This document shows, one piece after another, positions 6,885-15,621 of a stretch of 64,000 bases of DNA. This DNA comes from an uncultured Bacteroidia bacterium (GTDB taxonomy: Bacteria; Bacteroidota; Bacteroidia; Bacteroidales; F082), in the NCBI GenBank assembly GCA_902770835.1, contig CACXUM010000010.1, forward strand, positions 1 through 64,000, written 5' to 3'. The first letter of the stretch is position 1. Each line of letters opens with the position of its first letter. Made by a program: the position numbers and the translations under genes. The notes below the pieces were generated by a model. The model was not told where the DNA came from, did no database searches, and worked only from the letters and a program-made list of their open reading frames with translations.

Positions 6885-9800
6885 ATGACAAAAATAAAAG
6901 AACACGGCATCATCGCGGGGAGCATCGACCACCAGAAAATCGTGTGGGTGGTCGTGGCCATCATCGTGGCCTTCGGCATCTACGCCCTCGCCAAAATGAA
7001 GAAGGACGAGTTTCCAGCGTTCAGTTATCCGCAGGGCATTGTGGCGGGCGTGTATCCAGGCGCCAATTCCGATGAGGTGGAAGCCCAACTCACCAAACCC
7101 CTTGAGGAACTGCTGTTTTCCCTGCCCGAGGTGGACCGGAAAAACACCTATTCCGTGACCAAGGAAGGCGTCTGCTACGTCTATGTGATGCTCGACTTGA
7201 CCAAGAGCAACTACGCCCAAGCGTGGACGAAAATCCGCAACAAAATCAACGAAAACAAGGCTTTGACTTTTCCGGCGGGCGTGTTGGCCATTGCCGTGAT
7301 CGACGACTTCGGCGACACTTCCTCTCTGCTTATCGCGATGGAATCGGACGACAAGACCTATCGCGAAATGCGCGAATACACCGACGACCTCACCCGCCGC
7401 TTGCGCGACATCCCCCAAACAGGCAACGTGCGCGTGATGGGCGAACAAACCGAGGAAATCGCGGTCATTGTGGACAAGGAAAAACTGTCGTTCTACGGCA
7501 TCAGTCCGAACACGCTGATGCTGCAATACGCCTCGCAAGGCTTCCTCACCACGAGCGGCACGATGGAAACCACCGACTTCGACCTGCCGCTGCACATCGA
7601 AAACCCCGTGGTTTCAGAAGAGGAACTTGAGGAGCAAATCATCTATTCCGACGCGGCGGGCAACACCGTGCGCCTGCGCGATGTGGCCTCCGTTGAAAGG
7701 CGTTTGGCCCCACCTTCCAAAGTGGTGAATTTCAATGGCAACAACGCACTGATTATCAGCGTGGAGATGCGCAAAGGCTTCAACATTGTGGCTTACGGAA
7801 GGGAAGTGGAAAAAGTGCTTTCCACATTCAGGAAAACCCTGCCCGACAGCGTGAAAATGTACCGCATCACCGACCAGCCCAAAGTGGTCGAAAAGTCGGT
7901 CAGCGCGTTCTTGCGCGACTTGGTCATTTCAATGATTGTCGTGATTGCAGTGATGCTGCTGCTCTTCCCTATGCGCACCGCACTCATCGCCAGTTCGGGA
8001 TTGCCCGTCTGCACGGCTATGAGCATCGGATTGATGTATCTCTTTGGCATTGAGTTGAATACCGTCACTTTGGCCGCCCTTATCGTCGTGCTTGGTATGA
8101 TTGTGGACGACTCCATCATCAATATTGACGGCTACATCGACAAGTTGAGCCAAGGCTACAAGCCCTTCGATGCCGCCGTGAGCAGCGCAAAGGAACTCTT
8201 TATGCCTATGCTCATCGCCACGGGCGCCATCGCCACGATGTTATTCCCGATGACGCGCATCATCACCGGGCCTTTGGGCGATTTCGTCCAGCTCTTCCCG
8301 TGGACCGTCGCCTTCTCGCTGATGGCCTCGCTGGCCTACGCTATGCTCGTCATTCCCTCGTTGGAAATTTTGTTCATCAAGCCCGACGACAAGCCCAAAC
8401 ACAACGGTTTCCTGAAGGCACAAATGCGGTTTTTCGCCTTCCTGCAACGGCTTTACGACAAACTGCAAAGCCATTGTTTCAACCATCCTTTGTTCACCAT
8501 CGGGATGGGCGTGGGTTCCATCGTTTTGGGTGTTTTGATGTTCCTCGCCTTGAACGTGCAGATGATGCCTATGGCCGAGCGCGACAGTTTCGCGGTGGAA
8601 ATCCGCCTGCCCGAAGGCAGCAGCCTCGAAGCCACCACGCGCATCAGCGACTCGTTGCAACAGATGATGCTCACTGATAAACGCATCACCTCAATCACCG
8701 CTTTCATCGGCGAAACCGCGCCTCGTTTCCACGTGACTTACGCACCGAGCATCCCAGCCAACAATCTCTCGCAACTCATCGTGAACACCACCTCGAAGCA
8801 AGCCACCGAAGACCTGCTGAAGGAAATGGACGACAAATATTCCTACTACTTCGCCGAGGCTCACGTGCGCTTCCGCCAACTTGACTATCAGGCGGTTTCG
8901 ACACCCGTGGAGGTTTTTGTCTATGGCGACGACTACGCGGAAACCGCTCCCGTGGCGCAGCAAATCAAGGACTATATGCTCACTTTGGACAAGGAACTCC
9001 GCTGGGTTCACACCGATTACGATGAGTTTCTGCCTTCGGTGAAAGTGACTATGAAACCCGAGGAATGTGCCCGCCTTGGCATCACCAAGACCGTCCTTTC
9101 CCTCGACCTCGCCGGAAGCCTCAACGGGCAGCCTTTGACCACCGTTTGGGAAGGCAACCGCAGCTTGCCCGTCAAATTGTATGCGGAACAAAACTACAAC
9201 CCCAACGACTACGAATCCGTTCAGAACCAACTGATTCCGACGATGTTGCCCGGCACCAATGTCCCGCTCCGGCAAGTCGCCGACATCAGTCCCGACTGGC
9301 ATCCAGCAAGTTTGGTACACCACAACGGCAAGAACGCCATCACCGTGGCCGCCGATATGAAATTCTGGAAGTCGCAGACCGCCAGTATGAAGAAAGTGCA
9401 ACACTACATCGACACGGAAGTGCGACCCAATATGCCTGAAGGCGTGAGCATCGAATACGGAGGCCTGTCGTCGCTCAATACGATGGTCATCCCGCAACTG
9501 CTCAAGAGCCTGTTTGCCGCCATCGCCGTGATGTTGGCCTTCCTCGTGGCCTATTTCAAGAAACTCAACCTCGCCCTGTTGACCTTGTGTTCCAGTAGTT
9601 TATGTATGTTTGGAGCTTTCTTCGGCGAGTGGCTTTTCGGCCTCGACTTCGGTATGACCTCTTTATTGGGCATCGTCAGCCTCATCGGTATCATCGTCCG
9701 CAACGGCATTGTGATGTACGAATACGCCGAAACGCTTCGTTTTGAAGAAGGCCTACCCACCAAGGAAGCCGCTATGAAGGCCGGCAGCCGCCGTATGAGA

Positions 9801-9998
9801 CCCATTTTCCTCACCTCGGCCACCACCGCCCTCGGCGTGCTCCCGATGATCATCACCCGCAATCCCCTTTGGATGCCAATGGGCGTGGTCATCTGCTTCG
9901 GCGTGGTGCTTTCGATAGTGATTATTCTGGCTGTGATGCCGGTGATGTATTGGCTGATATTCAATAAGAGCAAGACGCAAACTGCGCAATCTTCATAA
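6885..9998 (+). CDS. RND-family efflux pump inner-membrane subunit (AcrB/HAE-type)
   Basis: 1037 residues, the usual length of the family. One membrane segment lies near the N-terminus (IVWVVVAIIVAFGIYAL) and two five-to-six-helix blocks lie around residues 345-560 and 865-1030. The fourth-helix motif GMIVDDSIINIDGY carries the paired Asp expected for proton coupling. Two large periplasmic porter/docking regions lie between the membrane blocks. It is predicted to be a proton-driven exporter working with the adaptor upstream and the TolC-like protein encoded at 11045. The substrate cannot be read from the sequence. Confidence 0.93.
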   Translation: MTKIKEHGIIAGSIDHQKIVWVVVAIIVAFGIYALAKMKKDEFPAFSYPQGIVAGVYPGANSDEVEAQLTKPLEELLFSLPEVDRKNTYSVTKEGVCYVYVMLDLTKSNYAQAWTKIRNKINENKALTFPAGVLAIAVIDDFGDTSSLLIAMESDDKTYREMREYTDDLTRRLRDIPQTGNVRVMGEQTEEIAVIVDKEKLSFYGISPNTLMLQYASQGFLTTSGTMETTDFDLPLHIENPVVSEEELEEQIIYSDAAGNTVRLRDVASVERRLAPPSKVVNFNGNNALIISVEMRKGFNIVAYGREVEKVLSTFRKTLPDSVKMYRITDQPKVVEKSVSAFLRDLVISMIVVIAVMLLLFPMRTALIASSGLPVCTAMSIGLMYLFGIELNTVTLAALIVVLGMIVDDSIINIDGYIDKLSQGYKPFDAAVSSAKELFMPMLIATGAIATMLFPMTRIITGPLGDFVQLFPWTVAFSLMASLAYAMLVIPSLEILFIKPDDKPKHNGFLKAQMRFFAFLQRLYDKLQSHCFNHPLFTIGMGVGSIVLGVLMFLALNVQMMPMAERDSFAVEIRLPEGSSLEATTRISDSLQQMMLTDKRITSITAFIGETAPRFHVTYAPSIPANNLSQLIVNTTSKQATEDLLKEMDDKYSYYFAEAHVRFRQLDYQAVSTPVEVFVYGDDYAETAPVAQQIKDYMLTLDKELRWVHTDYDEFLPSVKVTMKPEECARLGITKTVLSLDLAGSLNGQPLTTVWEGNRSLPVKLYAEQNYNPNDYESVQNQLIPTMLPGTNVPLRQVADISPDWHPASLVHHNGKNAITVAADMKFWKSQTASMKKVQHYIDTEVRPNMPEGVSIEYGGLSSLNTMVIPQLLKSLFAAIAVMLAFLVAYFKKLNLALLTLCSSSLCMFGAFFGEWLFGLDFGMTSLLGIVSLIGIIVRNGIVMYEYAETLRFEEGLPTKEAAMKAGSRRMRPIFLTSATTALGVLPMIITRNPLWMPMGVVICFGVVLSIVIILAVMPVMYWLIFNKSKTQTAQSS

Positions 9999-10004
9999 TT
10001 TGTT

Positions 10005-10012
10005 TACTTTTG
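10005..10012 (+). promoter_or_regulatory. Promoter -7 element of the Fic gene
   Basis: TACTTTTG, 25 nt before the Fic start codon and just after the pump stop codon, so fic-tolC could be transcribed separately from the pump. Confidence 0.55.
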
Positions 10013-10037
10013 CAATCGAATCCTCATCAATGAAGCA

Positions 10038-11048
10038 ATGAACTTAAGCAACCAATTACTCACTGTGCTTGACGAATACAAGCAACTTGGCATAGCCGAG
10101 CAAATCGACTATGACAAGTTCTATTTGTACTCGTTGATTACTCACTCCACGGCCATCGAAGGCTCGACGGTGACCGAAATCGAGAACCAATTGCTGTTCG
10201 ATGAAGGCATTTCGGCCAAAGGACGCACGATGCAAGAGCAACTGATGAACCTTGACCTGAAAAAAGCCTACGAACAGGCCATTCGTTTGGCAAAGTCGCA
10301 CACGGATTTTTCTGTGGAAATGTTGAAGGAATTGTCGTCAATTGTGATGAAAAACACTGGAAGCCAATACAATACCGTTCAAGGTTCGTTTGATGCTTCA
10401 AAAGGTGACCTTCGCTTGGTCAATGTCACAGCGGGGGCTGGAGGAAAATCATACCTCAACTATGCCAAAGTGCCTTCAAAACTGACCACATTCTGCCAAG
10501 AAATGAACAAACGCAGAAGGGTCTTGGTGGATAGCAAAGACATATTGGAGCAATATCTGTTGAGTTTTGATGCACATTTCCAATTAGTTACGATTCATCC
10601 TTGGGCGGACGGCAATGGACGAATGTCGCGCCTGATAATGAACTACATACAATTTGAGTTTGGGCTTGTGCCTACGAAAGTGAAAAAGGAAGACAAGGCA
10701 GAGTACATCCAAGCACTAATCGAATCAAGAGAGCAAGACAACATTCTGCCTTTCAGAGAGTTTATGTTACGGGAACACCTTACCAACCTACGGAAGGAAA
10801 TAGAGAATTTCAAACAGTCGGAAGGTGGACAGAAAACAGAAAAGGTGGACAGAAAAGGTGGACAGAAAACCCGCGATGCGATACTTGATTTGATCAAGAA
10901 CGATGAAAGAATCACTTCCACAAAAATGGCAGAATCATTGGGAATCAACCGAAGTGCGGTCAGCAAACATTTGAAAAAACTGCAAGACGAAGGCGTAATT
11001 CGCAGGGAAGGCCCTGACAAAGGCGGCAAATGGATAATTGTAAAATGA
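10038..11048 (+). CDS. Fic-domain AMPylase-type protein with C-terminal winged helix
   Basis: 336 residues. The Fic core carries the active-site motif IHPWADGNGR near residue 188, matching HxFx(D/E)GNGRxxR except that Trp replaces Phe. An N-terminal STAIEG segment near residue 36 matches the inhibitory (S/T)xxxE(G/N) helix of self-inhibited class II Fic enzymes. A Gly-Gly-Gln-Lys-Thr repeat linker (about 263-278) leads to a C-terminal winged helix (about 280-336, with RSAVSKHLKKLQ). Family members transfer AMP or other nucleotides to target hydroxyls, and the winged helix suggests DNA binding. The stop codon overlaps the next start in an ATGA, so it is coupled to the outer-membrane efflux gene. 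Confidence 0.88.
   Translation: MNLSNQLLTVLDEYKQLGIAEQIDYDKFYLYSLITHSTAIEGSTVTEIENQLLFDEGISAKGRTMQEQLMNLDLKKAYEQAIRLAKSHTDFSVEMLKELSSIVMKNTGSQYNTVQGSFDASKGDLRLVNVTAGAGGKSYLNYAKVPSKLTTFCQEMNKRRRVLVDSKDILEQYLLSFDAHFQLVTIHPWADGNGRMSRLIMNYIQFEFGLVPTKVKKEDKAEYIQALIESREQDNILPFREFMLREHLTNLRKEIENFKQSEGGQKTEKVDRKGGQKTRDAILDLIKNDERITSTKMAESLGINRSAVSKHLKKLQDEGVIRREGPDKGGKWIIVK
10824..10869 (+). repeat. Coding tandem repeat GGTGGACAGAAAA in the Fic linker
   Basis: Three exact copies of GGTGGACAGAAAA start at 10824, 10844 and 10857. They encode the GGQKT/KVDRK linker between the Fic domain and the winged helix. The offsets (20 and 13 bp) are not multiples of three, so copy changes could shift the reading frame. 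Confidence 0.8.
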
Positions 11049-12391
11049 TGAAAACCAAAACCATAATAATTTTATTGTTGATTTCAGCCAGTCCGTTGTT
11101 CGCTCAACAATCCGATCCGCTCAACCTCTCCGTGCAAAACTGCATCGAAATGGCCTTGGAGAACAATATCGAACTGAAAAACAGCCAATTGGAAATCGAC
11201 AAGGCAAGAGCGACGAAAAACGAAGCCCGTGCCGAATACTTCCCCTCCGTCACGGCGCAGGCCTTGGCTTTCGATGCCTTGAACCCAATGCTCACCTTTG
11301 GCATTGAGGACATCGACAATGCACAATTGAGGCAGTTGCTTTACACGCTTTATGCTGAATACGGTGTCAATATGGGCTTGGACAAGGAATATTCCTTCGT
11401 GCAGAACGGTGTGATGCTCAATGCGATGGTCACCGAGCCGATTTATGCCGGAGGGCGCATCCGCAACGGCAACAAATTGGCCAAATTGGGCATAGAAGCC
11501 GCTGAAACACAGACAAAAATGAAGGAAGACGAGGTGCGATTGCAGACGGAAACCCTTTATTGGCAAATCGTTTCCTTGCAGGAAAAAGTGGCCACCCTTG
11601 ACCAACTCGACCGCCTTTTGGACACCTTGGACAAAGACCTTGGCGGTGCCATCGAAGCGGGTTTGGCTATGCCCACCGACCAATACAAGCTCCGCGTGAA
11701 GCAAAACGAAAGCCAACTCAACCGCAAGAAACTCACCGACGGCATTACGCTTTTGAAAATGGCTTTGGCACAATACATCGGCGCGGAATGGCAGGATATG
11801 GTTCTGACTGATACGTTGGGCTTGGAAGTCCAACCTGCCATTTGGTTTCAACCTGCCTCGGAAGCCGTGGCCAACCGCAGCGAGAGCCACCTTTTGGACC
11901 TCTCGTTGAAAGCCGAAGGACTGAAAAAGAAGATGACCCTCGGCGCAGCTTTGCCTTCGTTGTTGGTGGGCGGCAGCGCGAACTACCACACCATTTTGGA
12001 GAACACCAAACCCAATGCGATGGTTTTTGCGATGCTTCAAATTCCCATCACCGACTGGCACAAGACCGCGTTCAAGCTGAAAAAGCACGACCTTGATGCC
12101 GAAAAAGCCGAAAACACCCGTCGCGACCTCACCGAGAAGATGGAAATGCAAACCAATCAGGCTTGGTTCAACCTTGAGCAAAGTTGGTTGCGCATCACTA
12201 TGGCGCAAACCGCCTTGAAAGACGCCGAAGCCAACCTGAAAATCACGCAAGACTATTACGATGCCGGCTTGGTCGCCCTTTCGGACGTGCTCGAAGCCCA
12301 AACCCTACTCAAGCAAAGCCGCGACGAATTGACCAACAGCCGCGTGGAGTATCGGATTAATTTGGTGACTTATAGGCAGTTGACAAAATAA
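11045..12391 (+). CDS. TolC-family outer-membrane efflux protein
   Basis: 448 residues with a signal peptide ending LFAQQ. Long amphipathic helices with heptads (LKNSQLEIDKARATKNEARAEYFPSV and ANLKITQDYYDAGLVALSDVLEAQTLL) are typical of the duplicated TolC/OprM periplasmic helices, with short beta segments between for the barrel. The start at 11045 overlaps the Fic stop as ATGA; 11048 is an equally possible ATG. It probably completes the tripartite pump with the adaptor and RND subunit upstream. Confidence 0.9.
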   Translation: MMKTKTIIILLLISASPLFAQQSDPLNLSVQNCIEMALENNIELKNSQLEIDKARATKNEARAEYFPSVTAQALAFDALNPMLTFGIEDIDNAQLRQLLYTLYAEYGVNMGLDKEYSFVQNGVMLNAMVTEPIYAGGRIRNGNKLAKLGIEAAETQTKMKEDEVRLQTETLYWQIVSLQEKVATLDQLDRLLDTLDKDLGGAIEAGLAMPTDQYKLRVKQNESQLNRKKLTDGITLLKMALAQYIGAEWQDMVLTDTLGLEVQPAIWFQPASEAVANRSESHLLDLSLKAEGLKKKMTLGAALPSLLVGGSANYHTILENTKPNAMVFAMLQIPITDWHKTAFKLKKHDLDAEKAENTRRDLTEKMEMQTNQAWFNLEQSWLRITMAQTALKDAEANLKITQDYYDAGLVALSDVLEAQTLLKQSRDELTNSRVEYRINLVTYRQLTK

Positions 12392-12433
12392 TCCTCAAAT
12401 TCTTCCGTTTACATTCCAAAAGTATTTATCCCT

Positions 12434-12871
12434 ATGAAAAAACTCCTCTTCCTACTCCTTTTCCTCGCTACGGCCACTTTCGCCCAAGCGCAAGTCAGCA
12501 AGATGCTCGGCGAGTGGTACACCATCGACGACAAGACGGGCGAACAACGCTCGAGCGTCAAAATCACCGAGAAAAACGGCAGTTATCAGGCTGTGGTTAC
12601 GGCCATCTACGACAAAGACAGCAACGGCAACTACAGGGAAATGAAACCACCTTATCCCAAAGAATGGAAACACATGGTTGGTACCCAGATTTTCATCGAT
12701 ATGAAAGTCCACAGCGACCATCTGAAGGGCAAGGTCTTCGACCCCGAAAGCCAAAAGACCTACCACGGCAAGGTGACTTACAAGGCCAAGACCGACGAAC
12801 TCGTCCTGCGCGGCTCGTTGGACAAGGCCGGGCTGCTGGGCCGTTCACAGACTTGGAAACGGAAGAAATAG
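12434..12871 (+). CDS. DUF2147-family exported protein
   Basis: 145 residues with a signal peptide (MKKLLFLLLFLATATFAQAQ). The mature part begins MLGEWYTIDDKTGE and contains SVKITEKNGSYQAVV and a C-terminal WKRKK, matching DUF2147 proteins that form a small periplasmic beta-barrel-like fold. The molecular role is unknown. It lies 42 bp after the TolC-like gene on the same strand and may be read from the same transcript. Confidence 0.8.
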   Translation: MKKLLFLLLFLATATFAQAQVSKMLGEWYTIDDKTGEQRSSVKITEKNGSYQAVVTAIYDKDSNGNYREMKPPYPKEWKHMVGTQIFIDMKVHSDHLKGKVFDPESQKTYHGKVTYKAKTDELVLRGSLDKAGLLGRSQTWKRKK

Positions 12872-12878
12872 GATTTTC

Positions 12879-12971
12879 CTCACGCAGAATGCGCAGAAAA
12901 CGCAGAAACCTATCGGCTTCGATTAATATGTCGCTTTGCGCTTCCTAAAATTCTGCGTATTCAGCGTGAAA
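12879..12971. repeat. Palindromic repeat family B, copy 1
   Basis: Left arm TCACGCAGAATGCGCAGAAA; right arm TTCTGCGTATTCAGCGTGAA. Two other copies with the same arms and different centres are at 39943-40028 and 44552-44627. Here it sits between convergent genes. Confidence 0.8.
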
Positions 12972-12974
12972 TAT

Positions 12975-13133
12975 TTACACGTCAAATTTGAATTCGGCAT
13001 CAAACCAGCCGGTGTCTTCCTTCAAGAGGTCGTATTCTTCGCCCGTTTGGTGGTCAACCACGTGTACGGTGCCTTTGATGTCGTCGTAAGTGAATGTAAA
13101 CTGGGAGTTTACGTCGTCTTTGGGTACGTCCAT
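12975..13133 (-). CDS. Small acidic protein of unknown function
   Basis: 52 residues starting MDVPKDDVNSQFTFTYDD and containing VHVVDHQTGEEYDLL. It is acidic, with no signal peptide or membrane segment. The ATG at 13131-13133 is chosen because a TATTTTTG promoter lies at 13162-13169, inside any longer reading frame. I do not recognise the family, but promoter and codon pattern support a real gene. Confidence 0.6.
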   Translation of the reverse strand: MDVPKDDVNSQFTFTYDDIKGTVHVVDHQTGEEYDLLKEDTGWFDAEFKFDV

Positions 13134-13161
13134 TTCAGATGTTGATAATGTTTTAAGGCTG

Positions 13162-13169
13162 CAAAAATA
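13162..13169 (-). promoter_or_regulatory. Promoter -7 element of the 52-residue gene
   Basis: Minus strand reads TATTTTTG followed by CAGCC, 28 nt before the start codon at 13133. Confidence 0.6.
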
Positions 13170-13237
13170 ATGCTTTTTTTCTTTATGGAAGCAAATCTGC
13201 CACAAATCTCTTTCAAATCGTATCGTTCTGCCGCTTC

Positions 13238-13319
13238 GCGTCATTGCAAGGAGGAACGACGAAGCAATCCAGAAGAATACGCTTCAATGTCTGGACTGCT
13301 TCGTGCCTCGCAGTGACGC
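13238..13319. repeat. Palindromic repeat family C, copy 1
   Basis: Left arm begins GCGTCATTGCAAGGAGGAAC and ends GAAGCAATCCAGA (13238-13273). Right arm TCTGGACTGCTTCG ... CGCAGTGACGC (13290-13319) is its imperfect complement. A decayed copy is at 26041-26080. The interval 13134-13369 holds only this element and the promoter at 13162. Confidence 0.75.
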
Positions 13320-13369
13320 AAAACACTGCAAAACAATTTACGATAAGATTGACGTAAGATTTGTTTCCA

Positions 13370-14704
13370 TTAACACAAACCTAACCTCTTATTCAATTCC
13401 GCCGTCTGTTCCTCAAAACCTTTCTTGCCCAACAGCGCGAACATATTCTTCTTGTAAGCCTCCACGCCGGGTTGGTCGAAAGGATTGACATCCAACATAT
13501 AGCCACTGACGGCGCAGGCCATCTCGAAGAAATAAATCAGTTCGCCAAGGACGCAAGCCGAAACTTCAGGAATGACAATGCGCAAGTTCGGCACGCCGCC
13601 GTCCTCGTGGGCCAAAACGGTGCCCAATTCAGCCTTGTGGTTCACTTCGCTGATGCGCTTGCCAGCGATGTAATTCAGTTGGTCGAGGTCTTCGCTTTCA
13701 TTCGGGATGCGGAGTTCATAATTAGAGTTTTCCACCGAAATCACCGTTTCGAAGAGGTTGCGCAAGCCGTCTTGGATGTATTGCCCCATCGAGTGGAGGT
13801 CGGTGCTGAAGGTGACCGAAGCGGGGAAGATGCCCTTGTGCTGCTTGCCGTGGCTCTCGCCGTAGAGTTGCTTCCACCATTCGCTGAAATACACCAAACG
13901 AGGCTCGTAGTTCACCATAATCTCATTGGTCAAACCTTGTACATAAAGGGCCTGACGCACAACGGCATATTGCGAAACGGGATTGTCAACGGTTTGGTTT
14001 TCCTTGCATTGCTTTTCCATCTCGACGGCACCTTTCACCAAAGCGCGGATGTCGATGCCCGCCACCGCGATAGGCAGCAGGCCCACGGGAGTCAGCACCG
14101 AGAAGCGGCCACCCACGTCATCGGGGACGATATAGGTCTTGTAGCCCTTCACGTTGGCCAATTGCTTCAATGCGCCCTTGGCCTTGTCGGTGATGGCCAC
14201 AATGCGCGAGGCGGCTTCCTGTTCGCCGTACTTATTAATAATATGCTGCTTCAGGATGCGGAAGGCGATGGCCGGCTCAGTCGTCGTGCCCGACTTGGAA
14301 ATGACGGCCAACGAATAGTCTTTCTTGTCCAAAACGGCAAGCAAGTCGTGGAGGTAGTCTTCGCTCATGTTGTGGCCGGCATAAACAATCAAAGGCTTCT
14401 CGCCCGCGAGCGGCGCAAAGTGGTTTTGCAAAGCTTCGATGACCGCACGAGCACCCAAATAGGAGCCTCCAATGCCGACAACCACAAAGATTTCAGACTT
14501 TTTGCGCAGGTCGGCAGCGGTTTTTTCGATGTTGGCGAGCAGGTTTTCGTCGATTTCGGAGGGCAGATTCACCCAACCGAGGAAGTCGTTGCCGGCACCT
14601 GTTCTTTTGTAAATGGTTTCGTAAGTTGCTGGTACTCTTGATTCTAATTCATTAACAATGTCCTTTTCCAAGAAAGGATTGATGTGTGTGAGGTCAATTT
14701 TCAT
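13370..14704 (-). CDS. pgi: Glucose-6-phosphate isomerase
   Basis: 444 residues, the length of the Bacillus/Bacteroidota-type enzyme. Key motifs are VVGIGGSYLGARAVIEAL (about 80), SKSGTTTEPAIAFR (about 138) with the phosphate-binding SGTT, and GGRFSVLTPVGLLPIA (about 200). The catalytic Glu region lies in the QLYGESHGKQ segment and the C-terminal Lys in YKKNMFALLGKKG. It interconverts glucose-6-phosphate and fructose-6-phosphate in the cytoplasm. The start MKIDLTHINPF is chosen over a longer frame because it matches the family N-terminus and follows a TATCTTCG element. Confidence 0.96.
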   Translation of the reverse strand: MKIDLTHINPFLEKDIVNELESRVPATYETIYKRTGAGNDFLGWVNLPSEIDENLLANIEKTAADLRKKSEIFVVVGIGGSYLGARAVIEALQNHFAPLAGEKPLIVYAGHNMSEDYLHDLLAVLDKKDYSLAVISKSGTTTEPAIAFRILKQHIINKYGEQEAASRIVAITDKAKGALKQLANVKGYKTYIVPDDVGGRFSVLTPVGLLPIAVAGIDIRALVKGAVEMEKQCKENQTVDNPVSQYAVVRQALYVQGLTNEIMVNYEPRLVYFSEWWKQLYGESHGKQHKGIFPASVTFSTDLHSMGQYIQDGLRNLFETVISVENSNYELRIPNESEDLDQLNYIAGKRISEVNHKAELGTVLAHEDGGVPNLRIVIPEVSACVLGELIYFFEMACAVSGYMLDVNPFDQPGVEAYKKNMFALLGKKGFEEQTAELNKRLGLC

Positions 14705-14726
14705 TTCGCTAAAGATTAAGATGCTG

Positions 14727-14734
14727 CGAAGATA
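14727..14734 (-). promoter_or_regulatory. Candidate promoter of pgi
   Basis: Minus strand TATCTTCG, a near match to TAnnTTTG, 22 nt before the start codon. The same variant precedes the nitroreductase gene. Confidence 0.4.
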
Positions 14735-14799
14735 TGACAAAAATTTGAAATCTAATGTGATAAATCTCAATTCGGATGTATATTTATCAAAAATATTCT

Positions 14800-14807
14800 T
14801 ATTTTTG
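14800..14807 (+). promoter_or_regulatory. Promoter -7 element of the response regulator
   Basis: TATTTTTG followed by CAG, about 70 nt upstream of the ATG at 14881. Confidence 0.6.
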
Positions 14808-14880
14808 CAGATTCTTTTTTCAAGCACTTTTCGATAGTTGCTTGCATCGTTTTTATCAACCATTTTACAGACAGAACATT

Positions 14881-15564
14881 ATGTCACGGATTAAAGTTTT
14901 ATTGGCTGAAGATGACCGAAAATTGGGCATGATTCTCAAGGCTTATCTTGATTCCAAAGGTCTCATCGCCACCCTTTGCACGAATGGAGAGGAAGCGTTG
15001 AAATGTTTCAATTCCTCTGAATTCGACATTTGTCTTTTTGATGTGGTGATGCCCCTCATGGACGGCTTCACTTTGGCCAAGGAAATCAAGTCGAGCAACC
15101 CCTTGATGCCCATTATTTTCCTCACCGCGAAAAACGAACAAGACGACATCCTCGAAGGCTTCAGGATTGGTGCCGACGACTACATCACCAAGCCTTTCAG
15201 CATGGATGAACTGCTGGCTCGCATTCAGGCCGTACACCGCAGAAGTTCACGCTCGATGACCAAGCCTTCCACCTACCAGCTGGGCGGTTTCACTTTCGAC
15301 GCGCCACGTCATACCCTGACGAATGGCGACGACACCAAGAAACTGACCTCAAAGGAATCGGACTTGCTTCTGATGCTGTGCGAAAACATAGGCGGCACTT
15401 TGGAGCGCACCAAGGCGTTGGAACAGATTTGGGACGAGAACTCATTCCTCAACGCCCGCTCGATGGACGTATACATCACCAAACTGCGCAAATACTTCAA
15501 AGACGACCCACACGTCGACATAGTGAATGTGCATGGCGTGGGGTTCAAGTTGGTGGTGAAATAA
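14881..15564 (+). CDS. OmpR-family response regulator (RprY-like, orphan)
   Basis: 227 residues. The receiver domain (1-120) has the acidic pair in LLAEDD, phospho-acceptor Asp in CLFDVVMPLMDG, Thr in IIFLTAKN and Lys in ADDYITKPF. A Trans_Reg_C winged helix (about 130-225) has KLTSKESDLLLML and a recognition helix near NARSMDVYITKLRKY. The receiver closely resembles Bacteroidota RprY-type regulators. No histidine kinase is adjacent, so it is an orphan in this window. ATG at 14881 is chosen because the domain starts directly there. Confidence 0.9.
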   Translation: MSRIKVLLAEDDRKLGMILKAYLDSKGLIATLCTNGEEALKCFNSSEFDICLFDVVMPLMDGFTLAKEIKSSNPLMPIIFLTAKNEQDDILEGFRIGADDYITKPFSMDELLARIQAVHRRSSRSMTKPSTYQLGGFTFDAPRHTLTNGDDTKKLTSKESDLLLMLCENIGGTLERTKALEQIWDENSFLNARSMDVYITKLRKYFKDDPHVDIVNVHGVGFKLVVK

Positions 15565-15582
15565 CACAAAAACCAAGTAAAC

Positions 15583-15618
15583 AAAACGCGAGGAAAACAA
15601 TGCTTTTCCCCGCGTTTT
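15583..15618. terminator. Bidirectional terminator between convergent genes
   Basis: AAAACGCG-GGAAAA pairs with TTTTCC-CGCGTTTT with one mismatch and a 6-nt loop. It lies between the stop codons of the response regulator and the serine hydrolase. Confidence 0.75.
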
Positions 15619-15621
15619 GAA

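Noticed and set aside
12975-13244. An 89-residue version of the small acidic gene
   Set aside because: The promoter at 13162-13169 would lie inside the coding region; the shorter start at 13133 fits.
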